Positions 9,114 through 18,170 are shown, numbered from the stretch's first letter. The stretch: DNA of 64,000 bases from Sporosarcina aquimarina (GCF_019748715.1 NZ_JACLBZ010000021.1:45194-109193), one strand, 5' to 3'. A program made the numbers and translations. The notes: generated by a model from the letters alone, not told the origin.

Positions 9114-10628
9114 ATGGAACAAGGATCTGAGAATGCACGAAGGAAACTACATAAAACATTAAAACCATCATGGGTATTCGCGATTGCACTTGGCTCATCA
9201 GTAGGCTGGGGTGCTTTCATTTTACCCGGTGATTGGATTCGCGATTCAGGACCGCTTGGTGCGATCATCGGTCTAGGGATCGGTGCCCTTATCATGATGA
9301 TCATTGCTTCGAGTTATGGTGTCATGATCAAGAAGTTTCCGGTATCCGGAGGCGGATTTACATATGCTTTTATCGCGGCTGGTAAAGTATGGGCGTTCAT
9401 TTGCGGCTGGTTTTTATCACTCGGATATATTTCGATTGTAGCATTGAACGCCTCAGCGCTGACATTGTTGTTAAAGTTTTTGGCACCAGGTTTCATGAAG
9501 CAAGGCTATTTATACTCGGTAGCGGGATGGGATGTCTATGTGCCGGAAATACTGATAGCCAGTGTGTTGATTCTACTGTTCGCTCTCATTAATTCTACAG
9601 GAACCAGTGTTTCAGGAAAAATTCAGTTCTACTTCAGTGTGCTGCTTGTGGCAGGCGTGGTGCTACTAGGTTTCTTCACATTCAGCGTCGCCGATCAGCC
9701 ACTTACAAACTTGCAACCTTTCTTTAAAGGCAACCAATCTATTTTAACTTCGGTACTCGTCATTCTGGCGATCGCTCCTTGGGCGTATGTTGGATTTGAC
9801 AATGTGCCTCAAGCAGCTGAAGAATTTAATTTTTCTCCTCGAAAAGCTACAATGCTTATCGTCGCATCTTTATTTACATCATTCTTGATTTACGCAATTA
9901 TGATTGGTTTAACCGGCTGGACATTCCCTTCTCTAACCGCAGTCGGGACTGGTGATTTGTGGTTGACAGGAGAAGTAGTCCGTTCCGCATTAGGAATTGG
10001 TGGGCTAGCCGTTATGGCAGTGGCAATTGTCATGGGAATCTTCACAGGACTCAATGGATTTTTCATGTCGTCTAGCCGCTTGCTGTTTTCTATGGCCCGC
10101 GCTCGTGCATTGCCTAACTTTTTCCGTACCATGACAAAGGAAAACCAGACACCTGTCTGGGGAATCTGGTTTGTGGCCCTGATCACATTGCCGACTCCGT
10201 GGTTCGGACGCCAGGCGCTCACATGGATTGTCGATATGTCCTCAACTGGCGTTTCAGTCGCCTATTTCTTCACTTGTCTAGCAGCTTATAAGGTGCTTGC
10301 TTGGAATAAGGAAAAAGCAGGCCGTGAGATAGCGCCAATGAAAAAATTTCTAGCATTGATTGGGATGATCGCCAGCGGAGCTTTCTTAGCTCTATTGCTC
10401 GTACCGAATTCTCCCGCTGCACTTTCTACACCCTCTTATATTTTATTGTTGGCATGGGCTGTAGTCGGCGGCATTTTCTATCTAGCTATCCGTAAGCGTT
10501 ATAATAGCTTGACACAGGAGGAAACTGAATATTATGTGCTCGGTAAAACCATTGAATCCGAGGTGATGGATACAACAGACGAGCCGAAAAAGGATGACCG
10601 AGTACCGTTATTCAATGCTTCCTCCTAA
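9114..10628 (+). CDS. APC-superfamily amino-acid permease
   Basis: Secondary amino-acid transporter with about 12 hydrophobic segments. The APC signature is at the N terminus (IALGSSVGWGAFILPGDWI, then GGGFTYAF) and APWAYVGFDNVPQAAEEF lies mid-protein, corresponding to the family's substrate and cation region. The cytoplasmic C-terminal tail is charged. An in-frame TTG at 9105 lies directly behind AAGGGA, so the ATG at 9114 (9-base spacing, 504 aa) is preferred. Substrate is not evident. Position after metC hints at sulfur amino acids, but that is weak. Confidence 0.85.
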   Translation: MEQGSENARRKLHKTLKPSWVFAIALGSSVGWGAFILPGDWIRDSGPLGAIIGLGIGALIMMIIASSYGVMIKKFPVSGGGFTYAFIAAGKVWAFICGWFLSLGYISIVALNASALTLLLKFLAPGFMKQGYLYSVAGWDVYVPEILIASVLILLFALINSTGTSVSGKIQFYFSVLLVAGVVLLGFFTFSVADQPLTNLQPFFKGNQSILTSVLVILAIAPWAYVGFDNVPQAAEEFNFSPRKATMLIVASLFTSFLIYAIMIGLTGWTFPSLTAVGTGDLWLTGEVVRSALGIGGLAVMAVAIVMGIFTGLNGFFMSSSRLLFSMARARALPNFFRTMTKENQTPVWGIWFVALITLPTPWFGRQALTWIVDMSSTGVSVAYFFTCLAAYKVLAWNKEKAGREIAPMKKFLALIGMIASGAFLALLLVPNSPAALSTPSYILLLAWAVVGGIFYLAIRKRYNSLTQEETEYYVLGKTIESEVMDTTDEPKKDDRVPLFNASS

Positions 10629-10637
10629 TATATATAC

Positions 10638-10697
10638 ACTCCTTTCCACCGTTAATTCGGATAATTCCCGGGTATACTTGGGTAAACGGAAAGGAGT
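10638..10697 (+). promoter_or_regulatory. Sigma-B-type promoter enclosed by a 10-bp inverted repeat that includes the Shine-Dalgarno
   Basis: GTTAAT (10651-10656), a 13-base spacer and GGGTAT (10670-10675) match the general-stress sigma-B consensus (GTTTAA N12-15 GGGTAT). The segment is bracketed by a perfect inverted repeat, ACTCCTTTCC (10638-10647) and GGAAAGGAGT (10688-10697). The right arm contains the ribosome binding site of the next gene. A sigma-B transcript would lack the left arm; read-through from the permease would contain both. Confidence 0.75.
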
Positions 10698-10703
10698 TTT
10701 GAT

Positions 10704-11963
10704 ATGTCGAGAAAACTAGTAACTGCTATACGCGAGCAATCTATTCCTTTAAAGGATCCGATAGCTTTCGATCAATTGTTGCAAAAAGCTGGAGATGCGC
10801 AAGTTGTTCTGATCGGTGAAGCTTCTCATGGAACTTCTGAATTCTACCAGCTGCGCGCAGAGTTTTCCAAACGGCTGATTCAGGAAAAAGGCTTCTCTGC
10901 CATTGCCATAGAAGGTGATTGGCCTTCCGTTCAAGCTGTCAATAATTATGTTAAAGGTTACGAAAGTGCACAAGAGAACTTACGAGATTTATTGATTCGA
11001 TCGTTCAGCAGATGGCCCTCCTGGATGTGGGCGAACACAGAAATCGAGTCGTTCGCAAGATGGTTGCAAGAGGTAAACCAGCTGCGTGCCCCTCAGCAGA
11101 AAGTTGGTTTCTATGGGATTGATTTATATAGCTTATACGAATCCATCGATGAAGTGTTAGGGTTTTTAGAAAGCAATGACTCGTATGGTGTTGATTTAGA
11201 ACTTGCCAAAAAAGCTTTCTCCTGCTTCGAGCCCTATAACCGGATGCCCGAGCATTATGCACTTTCATCTGCCCATTTCACCGATGAATGCATAGGCGAA
11301 GTCACAAACTTGCTGCAGTCCATTCGTTCCAATGAAGAGCGCTATCCACACGCACATGAGCAGGACTTGAACTTGGAAATGAATGCGCTGGTAGCAAAAA
11401 ATGCCGAGGCATATTATCGTGCGATGCTCCAAGACGATGCTCTGTCCTGGAATATCCGTGACACACATATGACAGAAGCAATTAAAGAAATTCACAACTA
11501 CTATGGAAAAGACACGAAACTTATTGTTTGGGAACATAATACTCATATCGGGGACGCAACGGCCACATCCATGGCTGACCAGCAATTGATCAACGTAGGT
11601 CAATTAATTCGAGAGCAATACGGTAAAGAGAATACATTGGCTATAGGATTCGGTACTTACGAAGGAACAGTTATTGCGGGCAGCAGTTGGGGTGAGTCGT
11701 ATGAAAGGATGACGGTGCCGCCTGCCAAATTCAACACGTGGGAGGGACAATTGCATGCCGCCGGTGCGGAGGACAAGCTGTTGATTTTCAACGATCAAAA
11801 TCGACAGCAATTTGATGAATGGATCGGTCACCGCGCAATTGGCGTCGTCTATAATCCTGAATTTGAGGCGTACGGAAATTTTGTCCCTTCCCGTATCAGT
11901 CAGCGATACGATGCATTTATATACATTGACCAATCGTCTGCGCTAGCTCCATTGTCTGAGTAG
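10704..11963 (+). CDS. Erythromycin-esterase family protein (sigma-B-controlled)
   Basis: Member of the Ere/succinoglycan-biosynthesis hydrolase family. The family motifs are clear: LIGEASHGTSEFYQLRAEF near residue 36 (catalytic Glu and His), AIEGDWPSVQAVNNYV, FYGIDLYSLY, and WEHNTHIGDA. Length 419 aa is normal. Relatives in Bacillales are often stress-induced, and here a sigma-B-like promoter stands 30 bases upstream. Actual macrolide esterase activity is not implied by sequence, since most chromosomal members have unknown substrates. Confidence 0.85.
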   Translation: MSRKLVTAIREQSIPLKDPIAFDQLLQKAGDAQVVLIGEASHGTSEFYQLRAEFSKRLIQEKGFSAIAIEGDWPSVQAVNNYVKGYESAQENLRDLLIRSFSRWPSWMWANTEIESFARWLQEVNQLRAPQQKVGFYGIDLYSLYESIDEVLGFLESNDSYGVDLELAKKAFSCFEPYNRMPEHYALSSAHFTDECIGEVTNLLQSIRSNEERYPHAHEQDLNLEMNALVAKNAEAYYRAMLQDDALSWNIRDTHMTEAIKEIHNYYGKDTKLIVWEHNTHIGDATATSMADQQLINVGQLIREQYGKENTLAIGFGTYEGTVIAGSSWGESYERMTVPPAKFNTWEGQLHAAGAEDKLLIFNDQNRQQFDEWIGHRAIGVVYNPEFEAYGNFVPSRISQRYDAFIYIDQSSALAPLSE

Positions 11964-11976
11964 AGAGTCATCAGAA

Positions 11977-12001
11977 AAGCAGAGGCACATTGCCTCTGCT
12001 T
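11977..12001. repeat. Hairpin, left copy of a 25-bp direct repeat
   Basis: A perfect 11-bp stem (11977-11987 with 11991-12001, loop CAT) without a following T tract. The identical 25 bases recur at 12,608-12,632, where a T tract follows. The left copy therefore looks like the separated half of a terminator for the upstream gene. Confidence 0.8.
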
Positions 12002-12041
12002 CAGACTGTATAAAAATGGAATGGTAAGTGGTTATGCTACC

Positions 12042-12171
12042 GTTGATCTACGTTACAGGCGGGCGCTTTCCGGGGGGCGTGGCTTGAGCCTCCTCGTTCG
12101 CTTCGCTTCCTGCGGGGTCTCAAGGCGCACGCTGATCCCCCAGGAGTCGCCGCCTTCCACTACGATCAACT
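12042..12171 (-). repeat. GC-rich intergenic repeat, family B copy 1
   Basis: On the minus strand it contains GGCGACTCC, TTGAGACCCCGCAGGAAGCG, CGAGGAGGCTCAAGCC and GGAAAGCGCCCGC. Its ends are inverted (GTTGAT/ATCAAC). Further copies lie at 12,346-12,530, 32,858-33,046 and 63,803-63,893. The 12.0-12.6 kb gap holds copies 1 and 2 and an AT-rich stretch with a hairpin near 12,297-12,325, but no gene I can support. Confidence 0.75.
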
Positions 12172-12345
12172 AGCCCACTCCCCCAGCTTGAGTGAATTGA
12201 TTATCTATCTGAAGAACTTTATAAGTAGAGTAGAGAAAGTTTCAATTAAAGTAAAGATATTTTTCTGTTTAAAGAAGTAATAACCCGATCGTTAGCAATA
12301 TACAGTGAGTTTACTCTGTATATTAGTTTACTTTTTTAGTGATTG

Positions 12346-12530
12346 GAGCGGAAGACGAGTGAAATGCAAAGATGTGCTCCCAACGCTTTGCTTATGTTCG
12401 CAAAGGCCATTCTTAGCGACAGCCTTTCCTGTGGAATCTAGCGCGAATGACGAGACCCTGGACTGAGCGTAGCAAGAGAAGCGGATCAGCCGCGCCCCAC
12501 GGAAAGCGTCCCTTCAGTAGCGCAAATACC
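12346..12530 (+). repeat. GC-rich intergenic repeat, diverged family B copy 2
   Basis: It starts GGAGCGGAAGACGAG and retains CGAGACCC, AGCGTAGCAAGAG and CCACGGAAAGCGTCC near the end. The middle is longer and more diverged than in the other copies. Orientation is opposite to copy 1, so the two could pair as a long imperfect inverted repeat. Confidence 0.6.
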
Positions 12531-12607
12531 GGAATACAAGCCTGTAGTGCTTACTTATTTTTTATTGTTAGATTATCTAAATTAATTTAGTTTTTGTCTA
12601 CAAGCTG

Positions 12608-12635
12608 AAGCAGAGGCACATTGCCTCTGCTTTTT
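12608..12635 (+). terminator. Terminator hairpin, right copy of a 25-bp direct repeat
   Basis: The same 25 bases as at 11,977-12,001, here followed by a run of five T on the plus strand. It probably was the original terminator of the erythromycin-esterase-like gene. Confidence 0.75.
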
Positions 12636-12652
12636 GTTCTTTCTATAAATTT

Positions 12653-14140
12653 TCACAACAGTCCTATCCATTTCCAATAGGTTGCACTGAACAGTAGGAT
12701 CAGCAAATAACCGATAACTGTCAGCGGTATTCCTGACTTCAAGAAATCCTTCACTGAAAAGGCGCCTGTTCCGTATGCTAACATATTTTGTGGCGCACTC
12801 ACTGGTAATAAAAAGCCGAAACTGATGACAAATTGCTGGATTAAGACAAAACCAACTTCATTGACATCCAATGCAATGGTTGAAGTCAGAGCAATAAAAA
12901 TTGGGATAAGCGCAGATGATAAGCTCGTGGCGCTGGCGAATCCTAGATGAATTAGAATATTAAATAGCGACAGAAGCGCGATTGTTGCGAGCAACGGCAT
13001 ATTATTTAAGCCCATCGCCCCAAATACTTTATCTGACAGCCATTGTGCACCTGTCGTATCCAATAAAATGGTCCCTAAGGAAATACCGACTGCGAACACG
13101 ATAATCGTTCCCCACGGAATCATCTGCTGCACAGTTTTCCAATCAAATACACCAATCTTCGGTGTCAATAAAATAGCGATTGCCACTATCGTCACTGTTG
13201 TCGTGTCGAATGAATGAAGCTTCTCCTCCGTGGCCCATAGAAACAGCAATATCAAAGAAATGATAATTAAGCGGAGTTCGGAAGACTTCATTTTACCCAA
13301 TTCTTTTAATTGACCTTGGATCAACTCTTTTCCGCCCTCTATTACCTTTGTTTCGGGTTTTATAATTGCAAGCATGACGAAGTATAGAACAATCGACATG
13401 ATGATCGACCAAGGAGCGGCGTAGAGGAACCAAGAACTCCAGGCAACGGAAACACCAAATTCTTTCTCGATAAATCCAAGTGCCACCATATTTTGTGCAG
13501 CGCCTGTCTTAATACCGATATTCCAAATCGATACAGATTGCACAGCAGTTATGACGAGTAACGCGCCTAATCGACTGTTTGCCGGAAGTCCGAAAGCCGC
13601 CACCATACCAAGCAAAATCGGAACAACCGCTCCTGCTCGCGCTGTAGCGCTCGGTACGAAAAACGCTAATATGATAGACACTACAATCGAACCAAAAATA
13701 ATGGCGCCTGTTTTTACACCGACTTTCGATAAGATATACAATGCCAAACGTTTATGCAAATTGGTCGCTTGCATTGCCGTAGCCAAGAATAAGGCAGCTG
13801 CCACAAGCGCCACTGCTGGGCTGGAGAACCCCGCCAACGCCATTTTCAAGCCCTCTTTCGTTCCAAGCATTTCATCCGGATTTGCCATATCGGGTGCCAA
13901 ACCCAACAACACTGCAGCCAAACCTAAAATCATAGCTGCACTCACAGGATACGGTACTGCCTCTGTCACCCACAAGATGACCGCGAATGCTAAGATGGCC
14001 AATGCACGTTGCCCCGTTACCGGCAAATCTGCGGGATTCGGAAGCAATACAATTGTTATAAGGACGACAAATGCTAGGATAATCCACAATCCGTTCAGGT
14101 TTCGTTTAGGCTTTGGTGCTGTTTCTTCAGATGTTTTCAC
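12653..14140 (-). CDS. DASS (SLC13)-family sodium/dicarboxylate symporter
   Basis: Divalent anion:sodium symporter with about 12 membrane segments. Visible are PVTGQRALAILAFAVILWVTEA, the SNT-type segment FFVPSATARAGAVVPI (variant of the usual SNTAT motif), and the second repeat's FGFLLPVSAPQNMLAYGTG, which carries the second substrate and sodium site. Likely substrates are succinate, malate or fumarate. The ORF reaches an ATG at 14206, but that codon lies in the T tract of the upstream terminator. GTG at 14140 with AAGGAAGGGG 6 bases upstream is the better start (495 aa). Confidence 0.87.
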   Translation of the reverse strand: MKTSEETAPKPKRNLNGLWIILAFVVLITIVLLPNPADLPVTGQRALAILAFAVILWVTEAVPYPVSAAMILGLAAVLLGLAPDMANPDEMLGTKEGLKMALAGFSSPAVALVAAALFLATAMQATNLHKRLALYILSKVGVKTGAIIFGSIVVSIILAFFVPSATARAGAVVPILLGMVAAFGLPANSRLGALLVITAVQSVSIWNIGIKTGAAQNMVALGFIEKEFGVSVAWSSWFLYAAPWSIIMSIVLYFVMLAIIKPETKVIEGGKELIQGQLKELGKMKSSELRLIIISLILLFLWATEEKLHSFDTTTVTIVAIAILLTPKIGVFDWKTVQQMIPWGTIIVFAVGISLGTILLDTTGAQWLSDKVFGAMGLNNMPLLATIALLSLFNILIHLGFASATSLSSALIPIFIALTSTIALDVNEVGFVLIQQFVISFGFLLPVSAPQNMLAYGTGAFSVKDFLKSGIPLTVIGYLLILLFSATYWKWIGLL

Positions 14141-14207
14141 AAGCTGCCCCTTCCTTTCCAAAACATAATTCTGTTCACTTACCTCATACTGCTTTTGGTT
14201 ACCCATT

Positions 14208-14242
14208 AAAAACCGGCCACCTCTTCGCGGATGAATGGCCGG
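14208..14242 (-). terminator. Terminator of the P450 gene
   Basis: Stem CCGGCCA (14213-14219) pairs with TGGCCGG (14236-14242), followed on the minus strand by five T. Confidence 0.75.
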
Positions 14243-14249
14243 GCATCGA

Positions 14250-15518
14250 TCAATTTTTTCGTTTCACATGTTTCAGTATAACTTCACTCTTTGGAATGCT
14301 CGGAATATCCACCAAACTGTAACTTAAATCTTGCGCCGGCACCTCAAATGTCATTCGATTTGCCAAGTAATCTAAGCTGACCTTCATCACCTCAAGCGTT
14401 ACCCATTCTCCTGCGCAGCGATGATTTTGAATGTAATCCCCACCACCCTGCGGAATTAAGTTGTATGGCGTGATCGACTCCTCTGCAAATCTTGACGGAT
14501 TAAACACTTCTGGATTATTCCATAATTTCGGGTCGTGATTCGTTCCGTAAAAGTCGAGAATCGTCAGCGTTCCCTTCTTAAACTCATAGTCTTCCCATTT
14601 AAAGTTCTCTTTTACACGTGCCGCATTAAATGGGAAGAAAGGATACAAACGACGAACCTCCTGAACAAAATCCTGCAGATCTTTTTCCTTACCAGAAGAG
14701 AGCTTTTTGGCCTCCTCAGGATGTTGGATTAAGGCATGTCCTGTAAATGCGATATATATAGCAATTGCTACTATTGGACGGACAATATTCAGCACTTCAA
14801 CAGCGGCAATCTTTTCACTAAGCAGCTTGCCTTTCTCATCACGATGGAATGAAAAAACATGCATAGCCGTTCCTTCAAAAGGAATCAAATCTCCTTTACG
14901 GACAGATTTGATTAAGCCACCGATCCATTCTTCCATTTCTTCACGTGCTTTCTTACCTTTCCAATGCGTATAGCCCAGTGTTGCAGGGGTTTCAAACAAC
15001 TGAACGATTGCCTCTTGCTTCTCTTTAATTTCTTTTTCTTTCAATGGAACACCCGCCCATTGACATGCAAGACGAAGCAGAAGTTCTTGAGCTTCTTCGT
15101 ACAAATTCACTTCCCCTTGCTGTTCCCAGTCACGTAACTTTCTTTCCCACTGCCCAGCGGCCATCTCTTTCAGTTGCTGAATCTGCTCCGGTCCCATTAG
15201 CGACATGAATGCTTCCTTGCGTACACAATGAGCCTCTCCGTCCAGCGTCTGGACTCCTTTTTCACCAAGCAATGTTTGCTGGACACGTTTCGGTGCTGCC
15301 CCTTTGCGAATAAATTTATCCGTATCATAAAATAGTTCGGCTTCTTTCGCTCCCGACAGACAAATCACTTGTTCACCAAGTAAATGAGTCTCAAATACGT
15401 TAGAGTGCAGTCCTCTTCTTCGATTTCGCAAAAACTGATAGCCTTCCCTCAACATACTCGCTGTGTGATCTTTCCCTTCTAACTTCGGCATAGATTTAGT
15501 TTCCCGCAAACCCGTCAC
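14250..15518 (-). CDS. Fatty-acid peroxygenase, cytochrome P450 CYP152 family
   Basis: H2O2-dependent P450 that hydroxylates or decarboxylates fatty acids, close to B. subtilis CypC (P450BSbeta) in length and motifs. It has FYDTDKFIRKGAAPKRVQ, the I-helix VRPIVAI in which Arg-Pro replaces the usual acid-alcohol pair and binds the substrate carboxylate, VQEVRRLYPFFPF (ExxR), and the haem loop GGGDYIQNHRCAGE with the axial Cys. Most relatives have PGE or AGE after this Cys. The start may be the GTG at 15518, which sits very close to AAAGGA, or the ATG at 15491. No redox partner is needed or present. Confidence 0.93.
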   Translation of the reverse strand: MTGLRETKSMPKLEGKDHTASMLREGYQFLRNRRRGLHSNVFETHLLGEQVICLSGAKEAELFYDTDKFIRKGAAPKRVQQTLLGEKGVQTLDGEAHCVRKEAFMSLMGPEQIQQLKEMAAGQWERKLRDWEQQGEVNLYEEAQELLLRLACQWAGVPLKEKEIKEKQEAIVQLFETPATLGYTHWKGKKAREEMEEWIGGLIKSVRKGDLIPFEGTAMHVFSFHRDEKGKLLSEKIAAVEVLNIVRPIVAIAIYIAFTGHALIQHPEEAKKLSSGKEKDLQDFVQEVRRLYPFFPFNAARVKENFKWEDYEFKKGTLTILDFYGTNHDPKLWNNPEVFNPSRFAEESITPYNLIPQGGGDYIQNHRCAGEWVTLEVMKVSLDYLANRMTFEVPAQDLSYSLVDIPSIPKSEVILKHVKRKN

Positions 15519-15649
15519 GTCCTTTCTGCTGCTTCTTTATTCTCTACCCATTTCAGTCTTTCTATAATCGTTCCATTCAGCTATTGACTTATCTGTTAGA
15601 AGTGGTTATATTCAAAACGGTATATCTTTCTGTAAACAAAACAAGGTCT

Positions 15650-15853
15650 TATATAAAGTGAAGCGTTGTCTTCAGTAATTTCATTCGCGGCAGCAACAAG
15701 AGACTGAACGGTAGGTGCAAGTTCAGGCGACGTATGAAATGAACTACACCAACGAGTTGTCTTCACATGCAATGGAGAGGATAGCTCAGGCTATCAATTA
15801 GGGTGGTATCGCGGAGAACTCCTTCGTCCCTTATGGGGGCGACAGGGGTTTTT
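15650..15853 (+). ncRNA. T-box leader with a tyrosine (UAC) specifier and terminator
   Basis: The T-box AGGGTGGTATCGCGG is at 15800-15814, and a terminator stem (15819-15848) with a T run follows. Stem I closes with GTGAAG...CTTCAC and CGTTG...CAACG. The distal pairing TTTCATTCG with CGTATGAAAT leaves an internal loop whose 3' side reads GAACTACAC. TAC at 15745-15747, followed by A, sits at the specifier position, indicating tRNA-Tyr sensing. The apical GGTGCAAG motif lies at 15715-15722. The leader should allow expression of the downstream transporter when tyrosyl-tRNA is uncharged. Confidence 0.88.
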
Positions 15854-15882
15854 CGTATTTATAGGGGAGGCATCTAGTCAGC

Positions 15883-17259
15883 ATGTTGCAAATCAAAGCG
15901 ATTCATAAACCAACTTTTAAGGCTTCTGTCAGTTTGTCCGTTGCCATTGTCGCACTTATCAGTATCTGTATCGTGCAGTTTAAATCTGCACCACATTTAC
16001 CTATTTTATTGGCCATTTTATTGTTGTTTGGATATGGAATGTGGAATAAATTTACGTTTAAACAACTTGAAACAGGGCTAGTAAACGGCGCTAGTTCAGG
16101 TATGAGTGCCGTGTTCTTATTCTTCTTTATTGGCGTACTTGTCAGTAGCTGGATGATGAGCGGGACCATTCCTACTTTGATCTATGCTGGGTTTCAAATC
16201 ATTACACCGGCCTACTTCTATGCCATCGCCTTTGTCGTTACCGCAATCATCGGTCTATCCGTCGGCAGTTCATTAACAACAGTTGCAACAGTCGGGGTGG
16301 CGTTTATCGGGATGGCTCACGTACTGGACTTGTCCTTGCCACTTGCTGCGGGTGCAATTGTGTCAGGCGCTTTTTTCGGAGATAAAATGTCGCCGCTTTC
16401 CGATACGACCAACTTAGCCTCTTCTATTGTTGGCGTGGACTTATTTGAACATATACGAAATATGGGGTGGACGACGTTCCCTGCTTTTTTCATCTCCCTA
16501 ATACTTTTCGGCATACTCTCTCCCAGTACAGCATCTGGTGATTTTCAAAAGATTGAGACCTTTCGCGATGCATTAATGGGTACAAATATGATTCATTGGT
16601 ATACTGTCATTCCGATTATCGTCCTATTCGTCTTGACATTTGCAAAGGTACCAGCAATTTTAACGCTTGCAGCCAGCTCGTTTGTCGCTGTGATCATTGC
16701 GTTTTTCCATACTCAATATGGTTTTTCGGAAGTACTAGAGATTTTATTCAGCGGTTATAAAGGATTAACTGGCGTAACCGAAGTAGATGAACTACTCTCT
16801 CGCGGAGGCATGGAAAGCATGATGTTCACCATCTCACTTGTACTGCTAGCTTTAAGTATGGGCGGTATGCTGTTTACGCTGGGAATTGTACAATGTCTGC
16901 TTGCAAAGATCGAAAGCTTACTGCGTAAAGTGTCTTCAGTTATCATGGCTTCTGCACTTACAGCAATCGGTATCAACGTACTGATTGGTGAGCAATATTT
17001 ATCCATTTTACTGACAGGACAAGCATTCCAGTCATCTTATGAAAAAGTCGGACTGGCCAATAAAAACTTGAGCCGTGTTATGGAAGATGCCGGAACGGTC
17101 ATCAACCCTCTCGTTCCATGGAGTGTGGCGGGAATTTTCATTACTACTGTGCTTGGCGTGCCGACACTTGCCTATTTACCGTTTACATTTTTCTGCTTAT
17201 TGAGTCCTGTACTGACAGTGCTCTTCGGATACTTAGGGAAGACATTGACACGTATTTAA
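15883..17259 (+). CDS. NhaC-family antiporter-like transporter, probable tyrosine transporter
   Basis: Membrane protein of the NhaC Na+/H+ antiporter family, 458 aa, about 11-12 membrane segments. Conserved features include the SVGSSLTTVATVGVAFIGMA stretch, GAFFGDKMSPLSDTTNLASS with charged and polar transport residues, and VMEDAGTVINPLVPWSVAG near the C terminus. NhaC homologues behind tyrosine T-boxes (for example B. subtilis YheL) have been proposed as tyrosine transporters, and the leader here reads UAC. A cation-antiport role remains possible. GGGGAGG precedes the ATG. Confidence 0.88.
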   Translation: MLQIKAIHKPTFKASVSLSVAIVALISICIVQFKSAPHLPILLAILLLFGYGMWNKFTFKQLETGLVNGASSGMSAVFLFFFIGVLVSSWMMSGTIPTLIYAGFQIITPAYFYAIAFVVTAIIGLSVGSSLTTVATVGVAFIGMAHVLDLSLPLAAGAIVSGAFFGDKMSPLSDTTNLASSIVGVDLFEHIRNMGWTTFPAFFISLILFGILSPSTASGDFQKIETFRDALMGTNMIHWYTVIPIIVLFVLTFAKVPAILTLAASSFVAVIIAFFHTQYGFSEVLEILFSGYKGLTGVTEVDELLSRGGMESMMFTISLVLLALSMGGMLFTLGIVQCLLAKIESLLRKVSSVIMASALTAIGINVLIGEQYLSILLTGQAFQSSYEKVGLANKNLSRVMEDAGTVINPLVPWSVAGIFITTVLGVPTLAYLPFTFFCLLSPVLTVLFGYLGKTLTRI

Positions 17260-17270
17260 GATTTTAAAGG

Positions 17271-17342
17271 AAGCTGTATGGGTTCTAATGAGTTGTTCTG
17301 CTTTTAAGGAACATCTTTCAGAACACTATACAGCTTTTTTTG
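17271..17342 (+). terminator. Terminator of the NhaC-like gene
   Basis: Outer stem AAGCTGTAT/ATACAGCTT with an inner GTTCT/AGAAC pairing, followed by seven T. Confidence 0.8.
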
Positions 17343-17466
17343 CGTTTTCATTATCGAAATTATCAAGCAAGCTTTCCAACACCCCATTACCACGTATCCT
17401 TATAAAGATTCCCGATGACCATGCATAAGACCTTTTGATTGACCAATACTAAATGGAAATCTTGAA

Positions 17467-18105
17467 TTGGCGGTGAATGAAGGCGTGGATTTCAATTTTA
17501 TTTGGCAAGCTGTGCTGATCATCGTTGCAGGTATCGTTCTCTTGCACATCTCAGGACGAAAATCCATTTCGCAAATGACAATCGGACAAACCGTGTTAAT
17601 GGTCGCTGTTGGAACACTCTTGATCCAGCCAGTAGTCAGCAAGAACCTTTGGCACACATTATTGACCGCTCTCGTTCTTGTGTTAACGTTATTGGTAATC
17701 GAATACCTATCTTTAAAAATTAATGTATTCGAACGTCTGGCAAGGGGAAGTTCAAGAGTAATCATTGAAAATGGCATACTGAAGCTACAAACGATGAAAA
17801 AATTACGAATGACAGTCGACGAACTAGAAATGCATCTCCGCCAAAAGGGCATAGATAAGGCAGAAGATGTTAAGTATGCCACCATCGAGATGAGCGGACA
17901 GCTCGGCTATTCGTTAATTGACCGAAAAAAGTATGCAACAAAAGAGGATATTGATCGTATTCAACTAACCTTAGAGGAAATGAGTCGTCAGCTAAATTTA
18001 CACTTAGCTTCCGAGCAAAGTCCTCCTCCAATCCCAGAAACCACTAACTTGTTCTCTGAAATTGTAGAAGGTCATTCTCACCCCGTGCCAAAGCGTCTAG
18101 AATAA
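17467..18105 (+). CDS. DUF421 membrane protein (YetF/YdfR-like)
   Basis: Three hydrophobic segments (residues about 10-90) are followed by a soluble DUF421 domain. The signatures HISGRKSISQMTIGQ, SRVIIENGILKLQTMKKLRMTVDEL, and DVKYATIEMSGQLGYSLI are typical. The 212-aa length with a Pro-rich tail is usual. In spore formers some family members act in spore envelope or germination functions, but the role here is unknown. The start is uncertain: TTG at 17467 or GTG at 17473, neither with a strong ribosome binding site. Confidence 0.75.
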   Translation: MAVNEGVDFNFIWQAVLIIVAGIVLLHISGRKSISQMTIGQTVLMVAVGTLLIQPVVSKNLWHTLLTALVLVLTLLVIEYLSLKINVFERLARGSSRVIIENGILKLQTMKKLRMTVDELEMHLRQKGIDKAEDVKYATIEMSGQLGYSLIDRKKYATKEDIDRIQLTLEEMSRQLNLHLASEQSPPPIPETTNLFSEIVEGHSHPVPKRLE

Positions 18106-18170
18106 GTTTAGAGTATGTAGATAAAGGGAATTTATCCATAACAACTCCATAATGAGAGGAAGTTTTCTAT

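Noticed and set aside
13551..14168. 205-aa plus-strand ORF opposite the dicarboxylate transporter
   Set aside because: Shadow of a membrane-protein gene; low-complexity composition and no start signal.
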